DNA from: Roseivirga sp. UBA6061
GTDB taxonomy: Bacteria; Bacteroidota; Bacteroidia; Cytophagales; Cyclobacteriaceae
Reading direction: 5' to 3'
Assembly (NCBI GenBank): GCA_002427745.1
Contig: DIYF01000020.1
Span: forward strand, 14,375-24,413
DNA length: 10,039 nt
The notes beneath the pieces were generated by a model. That model did no database searches, was not told the origin of the DNA, and saw nothing but the letters and a program-made list of their open reading frames with translations. Of the stretch, positions 1-8,200 are shown piece after piece. Each line of letters starts with the position of its first letter. Within the stretch, counting starts at the first letter, position 1. The translations under genes and the position numbers were made by a program.

Positions 1-21
1 GTTCGAATCCAGTATATCCCA
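1..21 (+). tRNA. tRNA gene, 3' end only (isotype not determinable)
   Basis: The window opens inside a tRNA gene. GTTCGAATC at 1-9 is the closing base of the T stem, the seven-base T loop and the first 3' stem base. The 3' T-stem strand is 9-13, the 3' acceptor strand ATATCCC is 14-20, and the discriminator is A21. CCA is not encoded (the next bases are CAGG). The anticodon lies outside the window. The acceptor strand implies a 5' end close to GGGATAT, and A73 is compatible with several isotypes, so I do not assign one. Confidence 0.85.
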
Positions 22-28
22 CAGGCAA

Positions 29-59
29 GAGCCTCGCATGAGCGAGGCTTTTCTTTTTT
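29..59 (+). terminator. Rho-independent terminator of the upstream tRNA transcript
   Basis: A perfect 7-bp GC-rich stem, GCCTCGC (31-37) with GCGAGGC (42-48), closes on a four-base ATGA loop and is followed by a T-rich tract to 59. It sits eight bases after the tRNA discriminator base, as expected for the end of a tRNA operon. Read on the minus strand, the same hairpin is followed only by TCTTG, so it could weakly serve the convergent gene ending at 100. Confidence 0.85.
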
Positions 60-99
60 CAGGAATTACCGGGCATAGCCTGAGTAATGACGCTACTGC

Positions 100-1353
100 T
101 CAATAGCCGGAAAAGTCTTCTTCATAACGGTGAAGGCCATCAGAAACAGAGAAGTGATCAACTGAACCGACACCGTTGACCATGACCTTGGCCACTTTTA
201 AGGTACCAAGCGATTGTTGATAGGCAAACTCATACACTGCATTGCTACCAACCTGCAGGCTTACCTTATGATCTTTTACTTTCAGGTAAATGTCTACATA
301 GTCATGAAGGTCATGAGTGAGTGCTGAAAGGTCCCGGGTTTTTCCGGAAATGGATTGTTCACTGAAGCCGAGAGCATAACTCCCGTAGCAGCCCTTTTTC
401 ATTACAGGAATGAGTGCATTGCCATGCTCGGCTTTCAGCAAGATGATGAAATGAATGCAAGCCGGATCTGATTTGTCAGGAAAGTGTTTCAGGCGGGTTT
501 TTAATACCATGTCATCGGCCTGAAATTGCTCCAGGGTGCTGTCTGAGAGAGTAAAAACTGATTGTATGAGCTCAGGTTGACCAAGGAGGTAAGGAGCCAG
601 CGTCTCTTTATCAAACCCCATCTGTCCGTCTTTCAGAAAGTCCTGCTTTTCAATGTAAACCGGATGAATATCATTTTCCTTTTTCATCACCAGGGCATGC
701 CAGCCAGAAGTTGTGACATACACCGGAATCTGAGCCAGCACCTTATCATCCTGCAGCAGCTTGGTCTTATGATAATCCGGGTAGTAGTATACGCCTGTGT
801 AAAAACTGTCTTTAGGGTCCAGGAGGGTGCGCTCAAGAGGGTTCCATGAAAGTTCTATACTCACAGGTTTTTTAGCCTTGCTGATATCGTACTTAAAACC
901 TACTGTGGCGGGTACAGAACCTGTCGGAGCCTGGTCAATAAACAGACTTACCTCCGGTAGCGGTTGAGATGCTGATCCGGAATTTAAAATGGCAATCAGG
1001 GTAGATGAGACTATCGTTATCACCAGCACGATAAGTGCAGTGCTTTTTACAGGTGCCTTTGTTTTTTTAGCCACAGCCGGTTTGGTGTCACTTGTTGCTT
1101 TGAGGTGGTTCCAGTCTGAATAACCAAGGTATTGGGCCAGAGCATTGAGGGTATGTACCTGAGGCAGGCTTTTGTAGCTGTTGGACCAGATCCTGCGCAG
1201 TGTAGCGGTGCTGAGCTCAATTTTGGTTTGTCTGAAGATTTCGCTGCTGAGGTATTCAAAGTCCCGTTGTTTCAATGTTTTGTCGTCCGGCCAGTTGAGC
1301 TTTTTTGCTAGCTGTTTTTTGCACCACTCAATAAATACCTTCTCGTCCTCCAT
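100..1353 (-). CDS. Membrane-anchored protein with DNA-binding-like N-terminal domain
   Basis: I do not recognise a named gene. From the ATG at 1353 the protein has 417 residues. Residues about 24-85 are helical and resemble a helix-turn-helix module common in Bacteroidota membrane proteins (TLRRIW near 51-56, LAQYLGYSDW at 72-81). A basic, Ala/Lys/Pro-rich linker (90-103) leads to one hydrophobic segment (105-123). The remaining roughly 290 residues should lie outside the cytoplasm. They begin with a beta-rich stretch resembling a PKD/Ig-like fold (139-175) and end with alternating strands (350-403) suggestive of a beta-sandwich. The topology is cytoplasmic N-terminus, one membrane pass, extracytoplasmic C-terminus, so signal sensing is a plausible role but is inferred. 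The reading frame extends upstream to a GTG at 1380, which would add nine residues. I prefer the ATG because the protein then begins directly with charged helical sequence. The gene is divergent from the beta-propeller gene. Confidence 0.8.
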   Translation of the reverse strand: MEDEKVFIEWCKKQLAKKLNWPDDKTLKQRDFEYLSSEIFRQTKIELSTATLRRIWSNSYKSLPQVHTLNALAQYLGYSDWNHLKATSDTKPAVAKKTKAPVKSTALIVLVITIVSSTLIAILNSGSASQPLPEVSLFIDQAPTGSVPATVGFKYDISKAKKPVSIELSWNPLERTLLDPKDSFYTGVYYYPDYHKTKLLQDDKVLAQIPVYVTTSGWHALVMKKENDIHPVYIEKQDFLKDGQMGFDKETLAPYLLGQPELIQSVFTLSDSTLEQFQADDMVLKTRLKHFPDKSDPACIHFIILLKAEHGNALIPVMKKGCYGSYALGFSEQSISGKTRDLSALTHDLHDYVDIYLKVKDHKVSLQVGSNAVYEFAYQQSLGTLKVAKVMVNGVGSVDHFSVSDGLHRYEEDFSGY

Positions 1354-1441
1354 GAGTGGTAAAAATAGACATTTATCCACTTGAGGGGCATTTGATAAGT
1401 TTTTGAAAAGCTATTGCAAAGCCTCACTTCAGACGATCACC

Positions 1442-1449
1442 TAGTTTTG
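1442..1449 (+). promoter_or_regulatory. Possible -7 box for the beta-propeller gene
   Basis: TAGTTTTG matches the Bacteroidota -7 consensus TAnnTTTG and lies 23 bases before the ATG at 1473. The nearest upstream TTG (1414-1416) is 25 bases away, slightly longer than the usual 17-23, so the promoter is only a suggestion. The short AT-rich motif could also occur by chance. Confidence 0.3.
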
Positions 1450-1472
1450 ATCAGGTACAAAAACGGTGAAAT

Positions 1473-2600
1473 ATGAAAAAACTCAGTATTTATCTGATGG
1501 GTCTTGGTTGGTTCATCTTTGGTAGCTCTTATGTTACTGCACAGAGCCTTGCGGAAAACTGGCAGTTTCAAACAGCAGACAAAGTGTTGTCTTCTCCCGT
1601 AATAGACGGCAATATGATTTTTACGGGTAGTGAAGACGGTAATTTTTATGCCCTCAATAAAAAGACCGGCAAAGAACAGTGGCGCTTCAATACCCGCGGG
1701 AGAATTCAGTCGACCGCGACAGTTTATAATCAGGTGGTCTTCTTTGAGTCAGGGAATGTCTTTTACGCGCTCAATAAGCACACGGGAAAGGAGCTGTGGC
1801 GGTATGATCCGGCTAATGCCCTTTGGGGTTATAAAATAGACCCCTATGACGATAAACGATCAAGGGCTACTGTCTATGAAGGAATATTCTATGTAGGCTC
1901 CAGCCTGGGAGCGGTGCTGGCACTTGATGCTGAAACCGGGGAGCTGAAACAAACCATACGTTCGGAATATGGCTTTCCCGTGAGATCAAGCCCTGTGGTG
2001 GCAGAAGGCATACTGTACTTTGGTGATTGGGGAGGTCAGGTCTATGCCTTTGATCTGAAAGAAGGCAAGTTGGTCTGGAAGAAAAGAACTTACGAGAAGA
2101 AACCTTATGAAACTTTCGGAGGCATAGCTTCAGAGCTTTTGGTATCTGATGACAGATTGTACTTTGGGGCGCGTAATCCTTCATTGAAAGTGATGGATAT
2201 TAAGACCGGAGCGAACACCTGGACCTATGCAGATTCAACAGGTGGCTGGATTATTGGTGATCCGGTGATTGATGAGGGGGTACTCTACATGGGCGGGTCT
2301 GATAACTTAAAGATGTTTGCTTTTAATGCTATCGATGGTGGTTTAAAGTGGAGCTTTGATGCCGGCCTGAATATCTATACAAGGCCTGTCGTGACCGGCA
2401 AGCATGTGATCTTTACGGCTGGCAATGCCTATAAAACGGATGCTCCGGGAAAGCTCTTTGTTTTAAACAAATCTAATGGGCGGCTGCTCACATCTTATGA
2501 AATTCCCAAAGCCTGTTTCTCATCTCCGGCATGGGATGGGGCGAATGTATACTTCGGGGCTTATGATGGGAAGATTTATAGTCTTCAATTGAACCAGTAA
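1473..2600 (+). CDS. Secreted PQQ-like beta-propeller repeat protein
   Basis: The 375-residue protein starts with a classic signal peptide: MKK, a hydrophobic core at 5-20, and a likely signal peptidase I cut after VTA at residue 23. There is no lipobox cysteine, so the mature protein should be soluble in the periplasm or exported. The rest is a series of about eight beta-propeller blades of 35-45 residues with PQQ-type signatures: YALNKKTGKEQW (59-70), YALNKHTGKELW (98-109), LALDAETGEL (149-158), YAFDLKEGKLVW (191-202), MDIKTGANTW (241-250), AFNAIDGGLKW (283-293), FVLNKSNGRLL (329-339) and IYSLQL (368-373). Such repeats build a BamB- or quinoprotein-like propeller. There is no dehydrogenase extension, so an enzyme is unlikely and a scaffold or binding role is more plausible, but the partner is unknown. 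The leader is A-rich without a Shine-Dalgarno sequence. The gene appears monocistronic and is followed directly by a terminator. Confidence 0.9.
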   Translation: MKKLSIYLMGLGWFIFGSSYVTAQSLAENWQFQTADKVLSSPVIDGNMIFTGSEDGNFYALNKKTGKEQWRFNTRGRIQSTATVYNQVVFFESGNVFYALNKHTGKELWRYDPANALWGYKIDPYDDKRSRATVYEGIFYVGSSLGAVLALDAETGELKQTIRSEYGFPVRSSPVVAEGILYFGDWGGQVYAFDLKEGKLVWKKRTYEKKPYETFGGIASELLVSDDRLYFGARNPSLKVMDIKTGANTWTYADSTGGWIIGDPVIDEGVLYMGGSDNLKMFAFNAIDGGLKWSFDAGLNIYTRPVVTGKHVIFTAGNAYKTDAPGKLFVLNKSNGRLLTSYEIPKACFSSPAWDGANVYFGAYDGKIYSLQLNQ

Positions 2601-2601
2601 G

Positions 2602-2635
2602 AAAAGGTCCACAACCTGTCGGTTATGGACCTTTC
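2602..2635. terminator. Shared terminator between convergent genes
   Basis: AAAGGTCCA (2603-2611) pairs with TGGACCTTT (2626-2634), and AACC (2613-2616) pairs with GGTT (2621-2624), around a TGTC loop with a single C/A mismatch. The hairpin begins three bases after the stop codon of the propeller gene and lies six bases beyond the stop of the permease gene arriving from the right. A/T runs border the stem on both sides (TTTC on the plus strand, TTTTC on the minus strand), so it can end transcription from either direction. Confidence 0.75.
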
Positions 2636-2641
2636 ATATTG

Positions 2642-5245
2642 TTATTCGTTCCTCAGCGTATCAGCAGGGTTGATTCTGGCAGTCTTAATAGTATGCCAGC
2701 AAGTAGTAAGGGAGGCCAGTACCAGGGCTGCGAAAAAGGTAAGTGCAAAAGTGCCTACAGAGAAAGTCTGTCTGTAAGCGAAGCCCTGCAGCCAGCGATC
2801 TCCGAAATACCAGGCTATGGGTGAGGCTATCACTGCTGATACTATGATAAGGAGGTAGATCTGGCCGGAGAGCAGACTCATGATCTGTGAAATTGAGGCT
2901 CCGAGTACTTTCCTGATGCCGATTTCCTGGGTTTTTACTTCCGCTATATGCAGAGATAAGCCGAACAGGCCCATACATGAAATGAGTACGGCCAGAAATG
3001 TAAAGACGCCAAAGATTTTGCCCAGCCTCACCTCAGAGGTATATAAGGCCTCAAACTGGCTATCCAGAAATGAGGCTTTGAAAGGGCTGTGAGGAATAAA
3101 CTCCTGCCAGCTTTCCCTGATGCGCGTCATGGTATTTCCCATGTCTGCAGGTGTTATCCTGAGCATAAGATTGCCGGCTCCGGGGTTGCTTCCACCATGT
3201 TGAAAAATCATGGGTTTGATACGCTCGTGAAGTGACTGAATGTGGAAATCTTCAACTACCCCGCGGATTCTCAGCTGCTCACCGTTAAAGGTGTATAGCT
3301 CGTCCAGTGGAGTGTCGGAATTGAAAGGGTTGATGGTTTCTATGAGCCTGGCCATGGTTTCGTTGATCAGGATCTGGTTGTCAAAAGAGCTCTTTTCTTC
3401 AACATCAAAAGCCTTTCCCCGTACAATGTTGAGTTTAAGCAAAGGGATGTAGTCTTCATCTATTTCATGCCAGTAGAGAATTTCTCCGAAGGTTTTATTG
3501 AAGCCATACATATAGGCATTATCTCCTCCGGGAGGGCTGGTAGTAAGGCTGACTTTGTTTACGGCAGGGATGTCTGCCAGCGCGTTTTTAAGCTGTGTCA
3601 GTTTGCCGGAAAGGGCCCTGTCACAAACCAGAATCTGCTCGGCCTGAAAAGCCAGGGTTTGATTCTGAACAAATTTGAGCTGCCTTTCTACCATAAGCGT
3701 ACCCAGTATGAGTATGATAGAAATGGTAAACTGGAAAACCACCAGTCCTTTCCTGAACCAGTTTCCTTTCTGACTACTGCCGATTTTCCCTTTCAGGAAG
3801 TCGGCAAACCTGAAGCGGAAAATGATCATAGAGGGGTATATACCCGCGATAAGTCCAAGCAGTGACACCAGTCCGAAAACAGAGACTAAGAAAAGCGGAT
3901 CGGTCAGGTACTGATTGAATAGCTGTTTCTGAAGTACATTTTCAAAGGCCGGGATGCAGGCATGGGTCAGCAGTATGGCTACAGGAAAAGTAAGCCAGCA
4001 AAGCAGTAAAGACTCCGTAAGAAACTGCGTAGTGAAGCTTCCTCTGCCGGCCCCGATCACTTTTCTGATGCCGGCTTCCTGTCCTCGTTGAAGCGCTCTG
4101 GCTGCAGAAAGGTTGATGTAGTTGATGGTAGCCAGCAAGAGTATGAATATGGCCAGGAATACAAAGAGGTCAATGACACTTTTGTTCATGGCCGGTATCA
4201 CCCGATCAGTACTTTCTGTGTCGTATTTGATGTCATCAAAGGCCGTGAAGCGATAGCGCTGCCTGGCTATAAACTGATTTTCAGTCAGGTTGGCTATTTC
4301 TTTACTGAGCAGTTGGGCCAGTGCCTGGCGGTCTGTACCCGGTACCAGTTTCAGGTATATAGGTATAGGCCCAAAGGCACCTGAATTGAGCGAATAGTTC
4401 TTGTCTGCCAGTGAAAGCAGGTCAAACTGAATGCTTGAGTTGGCCGGTATGTCTTTCAAAATACCGGTGACAACAAACGAACGTCTTCCGTGGTAGCTGG
4501 CATTTACGGTTTTCCCGATAGGGTCTTCCGTACCAAACAGCTTTCTGGCCATTCGTTCGGTAATCACAATACTCCTGCGACTTTCAAATACCTTATCAGG
4601 GCGCCCCTGTAAGAGCTCAAATGGAAACATCTGGAAGAAGCTGGAATCTACAAAGAGAAAGCTCTCCTTAAAGAAAGAGATTTCTTCTTCCTGCTCCACC
4701 CGGATATTGATATCTGCTTTGTTCATACGGGTAAAGCTTACCACATTGGGTGATAGCTCTGAAATAGCAGGCCCCAGGCCAGGGTGTAATAAGGGTGAAA
4801 AACCGACTGTTGACGAGTTGTCGCTTTGACCTTCCAGCCTGACAATCTGTGCTCTGTCTGGAATAAAGTCATCGAGCAGGTATTGATCTGCCACAAACAG
4901 GGCAATGATAAGGCTGCTGGCAATGCCGACAGAGAGCCCGGTAAGGTTGATAAGACTAAGTGTTTTACTGGACTTTATGCCTCTAAAGGCGGTCTTTATG
5001 TAGTGTCGAAGCATCATGCTCAGGTATGAAAGTTTGTATTGCTGAGGTTGGTATTCAAAGATGTACCGCCTGAAAGAGCGGATGATGGTCCAGGAATAGC
5101 GCCTCCTGGCTTTGGACAGACCTTTCTTTTCCAGGTTTTCCAGAAACTCCTCATAAAGATCCCCCTCAAGTTCTTCCAGGCGGTGTCTGGCACAGAAAAG
5201 CCGGAGTAAGATCAGGGGGAGTTTGGGGGGCTTTGGGTTATTCAT
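2642..5245 (-). CDS. FtsX/MacB-type ABC transporter permease, second paralogue
   Basis: This 867-residue inner-membrane permease is the last gene of the PadR operon. Residues 1-65 form a soluble prefix domain (LEELEGDLYEEFLENLE at 23-39, followed by basic helices) of the type found before FtsX permeases in Bacteroidota. Eight membrane segments follow, at roughly 96-118, 358-378, 409-430, 450-470, 500-518, 743-765, 796-813 and 830-849, with two large extracytoplasmic domains (about 119-357 and 519-742) resembling the MacB periplasmic domain. Both FtsX half-signatures are present: GIRKVIGAG (392-400) and GIRKVLGAS (776-784). The C-terminus NPADTLRNE is typical of the family. Its start overlaps the end of the upstream permease by eight bases and has no good Shine-Dalgarno sequence, which suggests translational coupling. 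No ABC ATPase gene is nearby. Substrate is unknown; export of a peptide or lipid, or mechanical signalling across the envelope, are family-based guesses. Confidence 0.9.
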   Translation of the reverse strand: MNNPKPPKLPLILLRLFCARHRLEELEGDLYEEFLENLEKKGLSKARRRYSWTIIRSFRRYIFEYQPQQYKLSYLSMMLRHYIKTAFRGIKSSKTLSLINLTGLSVGIASSLIIALFVADQYLLDDFIPDRAQIVRLEGQSDNSSTVGFSPLLHPGLGPAISELSPNVVSFTRMNKADINIRVEQEEEISFFKESFLFVDSSFFQMFPFELLQGRPDKVFESRRSIVITERMARKLFGTEDPIGKTVNASYHGRRSFVVTGILKDIPANSSIQFDLLSLADKNYSLNSGAFGPIPIYLKLVPGTDRQALAQLLSKEIANLTENQFIARQRYRFTAFDDIKYDTESTDRVIPAMNKSVIDLFVFLAIFILLLATINYINLSAARALQRGQEAGIRKVIGAGRGSFTTQFLTESLLLCWLTFPVAILLTHACIPAFENVLQKQLFNQYLTDPLFLVSVFGLVSLLGLIAGIYPSMIIFRFRFADFLKGKIGSSQKGNWFRKGLVVFQFTISIILILGTLMVERQLKFVQNQTLAFQAEQILVCDRALSGKLTQLKNALADIPAVNKVSLTTSPPGGDNAYMYGFNKTFGEILYWHEIDEDYIPLLKLNIVRGKAFDVEEKSSFDNQILINETMARLIETINPFNSDTPLDELYTFNGEQLRIRGVVEDFHIQSLHERIKPMIFQHGGSNPGAGNLMLRITPADMGNTMTRIRESWQEFIPHSPFKASFLDSQFEALYTSEVRLGKIFGVFTFLAVLISCMGLFGLSLHIAEVKTQEIGIRKVLGASISQIMSLLSGQIYLLIIVSAVIASPIAWYFGDRWLQGFAYRQTFSVGTFALTFFAALVLASLTTCWHTIKTARINPADTLRNE

Positions 5246-7844
5246 TTCTTAAAGTCTCTGCCGGGTTGCTACGTGCTGTTTTAAGGGCATGCCAGCTAAT
5301 GGTAAGCGTGGCCATGGCCAGACAAGCAATGAATGTGAGAACAAATGTATCTGCTGAGATGGCTTTTTTGTAGGCAAAATCCTGCAGCCACTGCTTCATA
5401 AAGTACCAGGCCAGGGGAGAAGCAATTAAAGCGGCTATGGCTACCAGCAGGTATACCTGAGAAGAAAGCAGTCGCATGATTTGTCCCATAGAGGCTCCCA
5501 GTACTTTTCTGATACTGATCTCTTTCAGCCTTACCTCAGAAATGTGCATGGACAGTCCGAAGAGCCCCAGGCAGGTAATCAGAATGGCCAGTATGGTAAA
5601 GAGGCTGAAGATTTTGGAAAGCCGGTACTCGGCCGTGTACATTCTGTCGAGCTTGTCATCCAGAAACTGGTAGTTGAAAATCATATCAGGGAAAAACTTG
5701 TCCCAGGTAGCTTCAAGCTTTTGCAGCGTCTGATCAAATTCAGAGGTCTCTACTTTTACAATGATTTGTTTGAGGGCCGGGGCCATAGCGGAGGCCGGCA
5801 ACATGAAAACCGGTTTGATCTCGTCTCTCAGAGATTGGAAATGGAAATTCTCTACAATACCGATGATCTTATTGTTGTTTTTGCCAAAGAACTTGTAAGC
5901 CGTACTGTTCAGGGGCTCTTCCAGCTCCAGTATGTCGGCCAGTGCCTGGTTAATGATGATGGGAGCTCCGGTACTGTCAGCGATTGGATTGAATTTTCTG
6001 CCTCGCAGTATTTCGATGTTAAAGACGTCTAAATAGTTTTCGTCTGTGAAATAATTGGTCATGGTTGCGGAAACTCCCTTGCGGGTGGAGCTAGCAAAAA
6101 AATCATCCCCAGGACTGGCACTGGCTACTGAAACCTGTTGTACTCCGGGCAGTTGTTGTATCTCAGCCCTTACAGCCTTGTAATTTTTACTCATCATCCC
6201 AAAGCTTCCTTTGAGCATAATGATGTGCTCAGGTGAGTAGCTTAAGGTTTGTGTTCGGATGAACTGGAGCTGGCCCTGCACCAGAAAAACTCCTATGATC
6301 AAAGCAATGGAAAATGTGAATTGAAAGATGACCAGTACCTTCCTTAACAAAGCTCCCTTACTGCTGTGTTCGGGCCTGCCATTGACAATATGGCTGAATT
6401 TAAAACGAGAGATAACCAGGGCCGGATAAAGACCGGCAACGGTGGCAAGAATGAGTATAAAAAACACAACCCCTGATAAAAACACGAGATTGGTTTTGTA
6501 CTCAAAGAAGAGCTCTCTCTGCAATACAGTTTCGAAGTAGGGAATGATCAGCTCCAGTGCCAGTATGGCCAGAGGCAGTGCTATGAAGCAAATCATCAGA
6601 GACTCTGTAAGCAGTTGCGATACCAGGGTTCTTCTGCTGGCACCCACTACCTTTCTGATTCCTGCCTCCTGGGCTCTTTGAATGGCCCGGGCACTGGTCA
6701 GGTTTACATAGTTGATCAGGGCCAGGCTTACGATGAGTATCGCGATGATGCCAAACATGCGTATCACCCGTTTGTCAACGGGGGTGATGATGCCGTCAGC
6801 TACCTCCATGTCATACTTCAGGTGGTCGAAGCTGCTCAGGGAGTAAGTGCTTTCGATCAGGCTCTTCTTGTCTGTATGCTTTTTGAGTTCAGGCACAACC
6901 TGTGACACTATGGCCTCAGGTGAGGTTCCGGGACTCAGCAATACGTATACGGGTATTGAAAGGCTAAAGCGTTGCTTAAAAGGATTAGAGCCACCCGGAG
7001 GAAGCAGAGACTCGTTAGAGGCCACAAAGTCGAATTGAATACTCGAATTGCCGGGCGGGTCGGCCATAACCGCTGTGATGGTCATGGGTTTATCGTACTT
7101 AGAGTTAAACTCTATGGTTTCTCCCACTACATCGGTATGTCCGAAGTGGCGCAATGCTGTGGAAACAGTAATCACGACAGTGCCAGGGGCTGAAATGAGC
7201 TCTTTCGGGTTGCCACTGACAATATTGAAGTCAAATAGCTCGAAGAACTCAGGGTCAGCGAACACGAAGTTTTCTTCGGTCATACTTTTGTTGCCGTCTT
7301 TGTGAGAGACCAGAGTCCTTGTGCTTTTCTGGATTCTTGCAAACTTTTCTATTCCGGGAAGATTTTCGGCAATAGCCGGCATCAGGTGAGAATGCATTCG
7401 GGTGCTGCGCTGAAGAGAGCCACCTCTTTCCAGCTCTGCTTCCAGGCGGTAAATCCGGTCCTGCTTTGTCTGGAAGTCGTCCATCCGGGATTGATCGATG
7501 ATAAAAAGCAGGATGGCCAGGCTGCTGGCCAGGCCTATGGTGAGCCCAAAAATGTTGATGGCTGTAAATACCCGGTTTTTGGACATAATACGGGTAGCCA
7601 TTTTTAAATGATAGATGACCATGTCTATATATTTTGGTTTTCGATTTTCTCTTCGGTGAGCCAGCAGGTAAGGACGCAGTGAACGGAAAGCGGTCCACCG
7701 ATAAATGCTGCGAGCTTTGCGGAGCCCCCTGGTTTCTATATTATCCAGGTAGTCTTCGTGTAAATCTCCCTCTATCTCATCCACAATGCTACGGTTGGCA
7801 ATAAGCCGCAACAGCCAGATGGGGAACTTCGGTGGCTGCTTCAT
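5238..7844 (-). CDS. FtsX/MacB-type ABC transporter permease, first paralogue
   Basis: This 868-residue inner-membrane permease has the same architecture as its downstream neighbour: a prefix domain at 1-65 (VDEIEGDLHEDYLDNIE at 21-37); membrane segments near 93-117, 361-382, 413-435, 454-474, 502-523, 745-766, 796-815 and 831-852; and two extracytoplasmic domains (118-360 and 524-744). FtsX signatures are GIRKVVGAS (395-403) and SIRKVLGAS (777-785), and the C-terminus is NPAETLRNE. The two paralogues align along their whole length, but many residues in the extracytoplasmic domains differ, so they may form a heterodimer or be an old duplication. The ATG overlaps the PadR stop codon (ATGA, 7844-7841) and is preceded by a strong Shine-Dalgarno sequence. 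No ATPase partner is encoded here, so a MacB/LolD-type ATPase elsewhere in the genome may energise it, or it may work without one. Substrate is unknown. Confidence 0.9.
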   Translation of the reverse strand: MKQPPKFPIWLLRLIANRSIVDEIEGDLHEDYLDNIETRGLRKARSIYRWTAFRSLRPYLLAHRRENRKPKYIDMVIYHLKMATRIMSKNRVFTAINIFGLTIGLASSLAILLFIIDQSRMDDFQTKQDRIYRLEAELERGGSLQRSTRMHSHLMPAIAENLPGIEKFARIQKSTRTLVSHKDGNKSMTEENFVFADPEFFELFDFNIVSGNPKELISAPGTVVITVSTALRHFGHTDVVGETIEFNSKYDKPMTITAVMADPPGNSSIQFDFVASNESLLPPGGSNPFKQRFSLSIPVYVLLSPGTSPEAIVSQVVPELKKHTDKKSLIESTYSLSSFDHLKYDMEVADGIITPVDKRVIRMFGIIAILIVSLALINYVNLTSARAIQRAQEAGIRKVVGASRRTLVSQLLTESLMICFIALPLAILALELIIPYFETVLQRELFFEYKTNLVFLSGVVFFILILATVAGLYPALVISRFKFSHIVNGRPEHSSKGALLRKVLVIFQFTFSIALIIGVFLVQGQLQFIRTQTLSYSPEHIIMLKGSFGMMSKNYKAVRAEIQQLPGVQQVSVASASPGDDFFASSTRKGVSATMTNYFTDENYLDVFNIEILRGRKFNPIADSTGAPIIINQALADILELEEPLNSTAYKFFGKNNNKIIGIVENFHFQSLRDEIKPVFMLPASAMAPALKQIIVKVETSEFDQTLQKLEATWDKFFPDMIFNYQFLDDKLDRMYTAEYRLSKIFSLFTILAILITCLGLFGLSMHISEVRLKEISIRKVLGASMGQIMRLLSSQVYLLVAIAALIASPLAWYFMKQWLQDFAYKKAISADTFVLTFIACLAMATLTISWHALKTARSNPAETLRNE

Positions 7845-8179
7845 ATGGAGCCTCCTTTAACGGGCGTGGCAGGGACCAGCTGCCAGAAGGATTCTCTGAT
7901 GCGCTTAATTTCATTCAGGGCCTCGGTGCCTTTGGTAGATACATAGAAATGCCGCTTGCGCTTGCCGCCTCGTCTGGCAGAGGCTTCCCCCAGCTCTGAG
8001 GTGAGAAAACCCTTGCGCTCCATACGGTAGAGAGCAGAGTGAATGGCACTCAGGTTAATGTCGCGCTGAGTGTGTTTAGACACTTCATCCCTGACGGTGT
8101 TGGCATAGGCCTGATCTTTAAGTACCCAGGTAGCCAGCAGCACTACTTCTTCAAATTCGCCTAAAAAGGACCCCTTCAT
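7841..8179 (-). CDS. PadR-family transcriptional regulator
   Basis: This 112-residue protein is a small winged-helix DNA-binding regulator and the first gene of the permease operon. LGEFEEVVLLATWVL (6-20) is the typical first helix of PadR proteins. The recognition helix lies at about 43-57 (LSAIHSALYRMERKG), and the wing is the basic stretch at 61-80 (ARRGGKRKR followed by HFYVSTKG), containing the conserved basic, aromatic-rich hairpin. A short C-terminal helix (85-100) would be the dimerisation arm, as in the compact PadR subgroup of about 110 residues. Family members usually repress their own operon and are released by a small molecule or envelope signal. PadR genes beside prefix-domain FtsX permeases are a recurrent pairing in Bacteroidota. 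The ATG at 8179 follows an A-rich leader without a Shine-Dalgarno sequence. The stop overlaps the permease start. Its operator is probably the repeat-flanked promoter just upstream. Confidence 0.92.
   Translation of the reverse strand: MKGSFLGEFEEVVLLATWVLKDQAYANTVRDEVSKHTQRDINLSAIHSALYRMERKGFLTSELGEASARRGGKRKRHFYVSTKGTEALNEIKRIRESFWQLVPATPVKGGSI
7851..7858 (-). promoter_or_regulatory. Strong Shine-Dalgarno site for the first permease
   Basis: On the minus strand AAAGGAGG ends six bases before the ATG at 7844. It lies inside the last codons of the PadR gene, encoding the Lys-Gly-Gly of its C-terminus. It fixes the permease start and supports coupled translation of the two genes. Strong Shine-Dalgarno sites are uncommon in Bacteroidota, and the other leaders in this window lack one. 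Confidence 0.75.
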
Positions 8180-8200
8180 TCGTTTAGTTGATTATTTGTA

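Noticed and set aside
3467..3865. 132-codon open frame on the plus strand inside the second permease gene
   Set aside because: Antisense to a region with conserved permease membrane segments; low-complexity, no domain, no start signal.
5481..6032. 183-codon open frame on the plus strand inside the first permease gene
   Set aside because: It is antisense to a well-supported permease with clear FtsX motifs, has no recognisable domain, and fits a chance frame opposite a long gene.
7255..7698. 147-codon minus-strand frame overlapping the permease in another frame
   Set aside because: Same strand but shifted frame within a region encoding the conserved prefix and first membrane segment of the permease; typical shadow frame.
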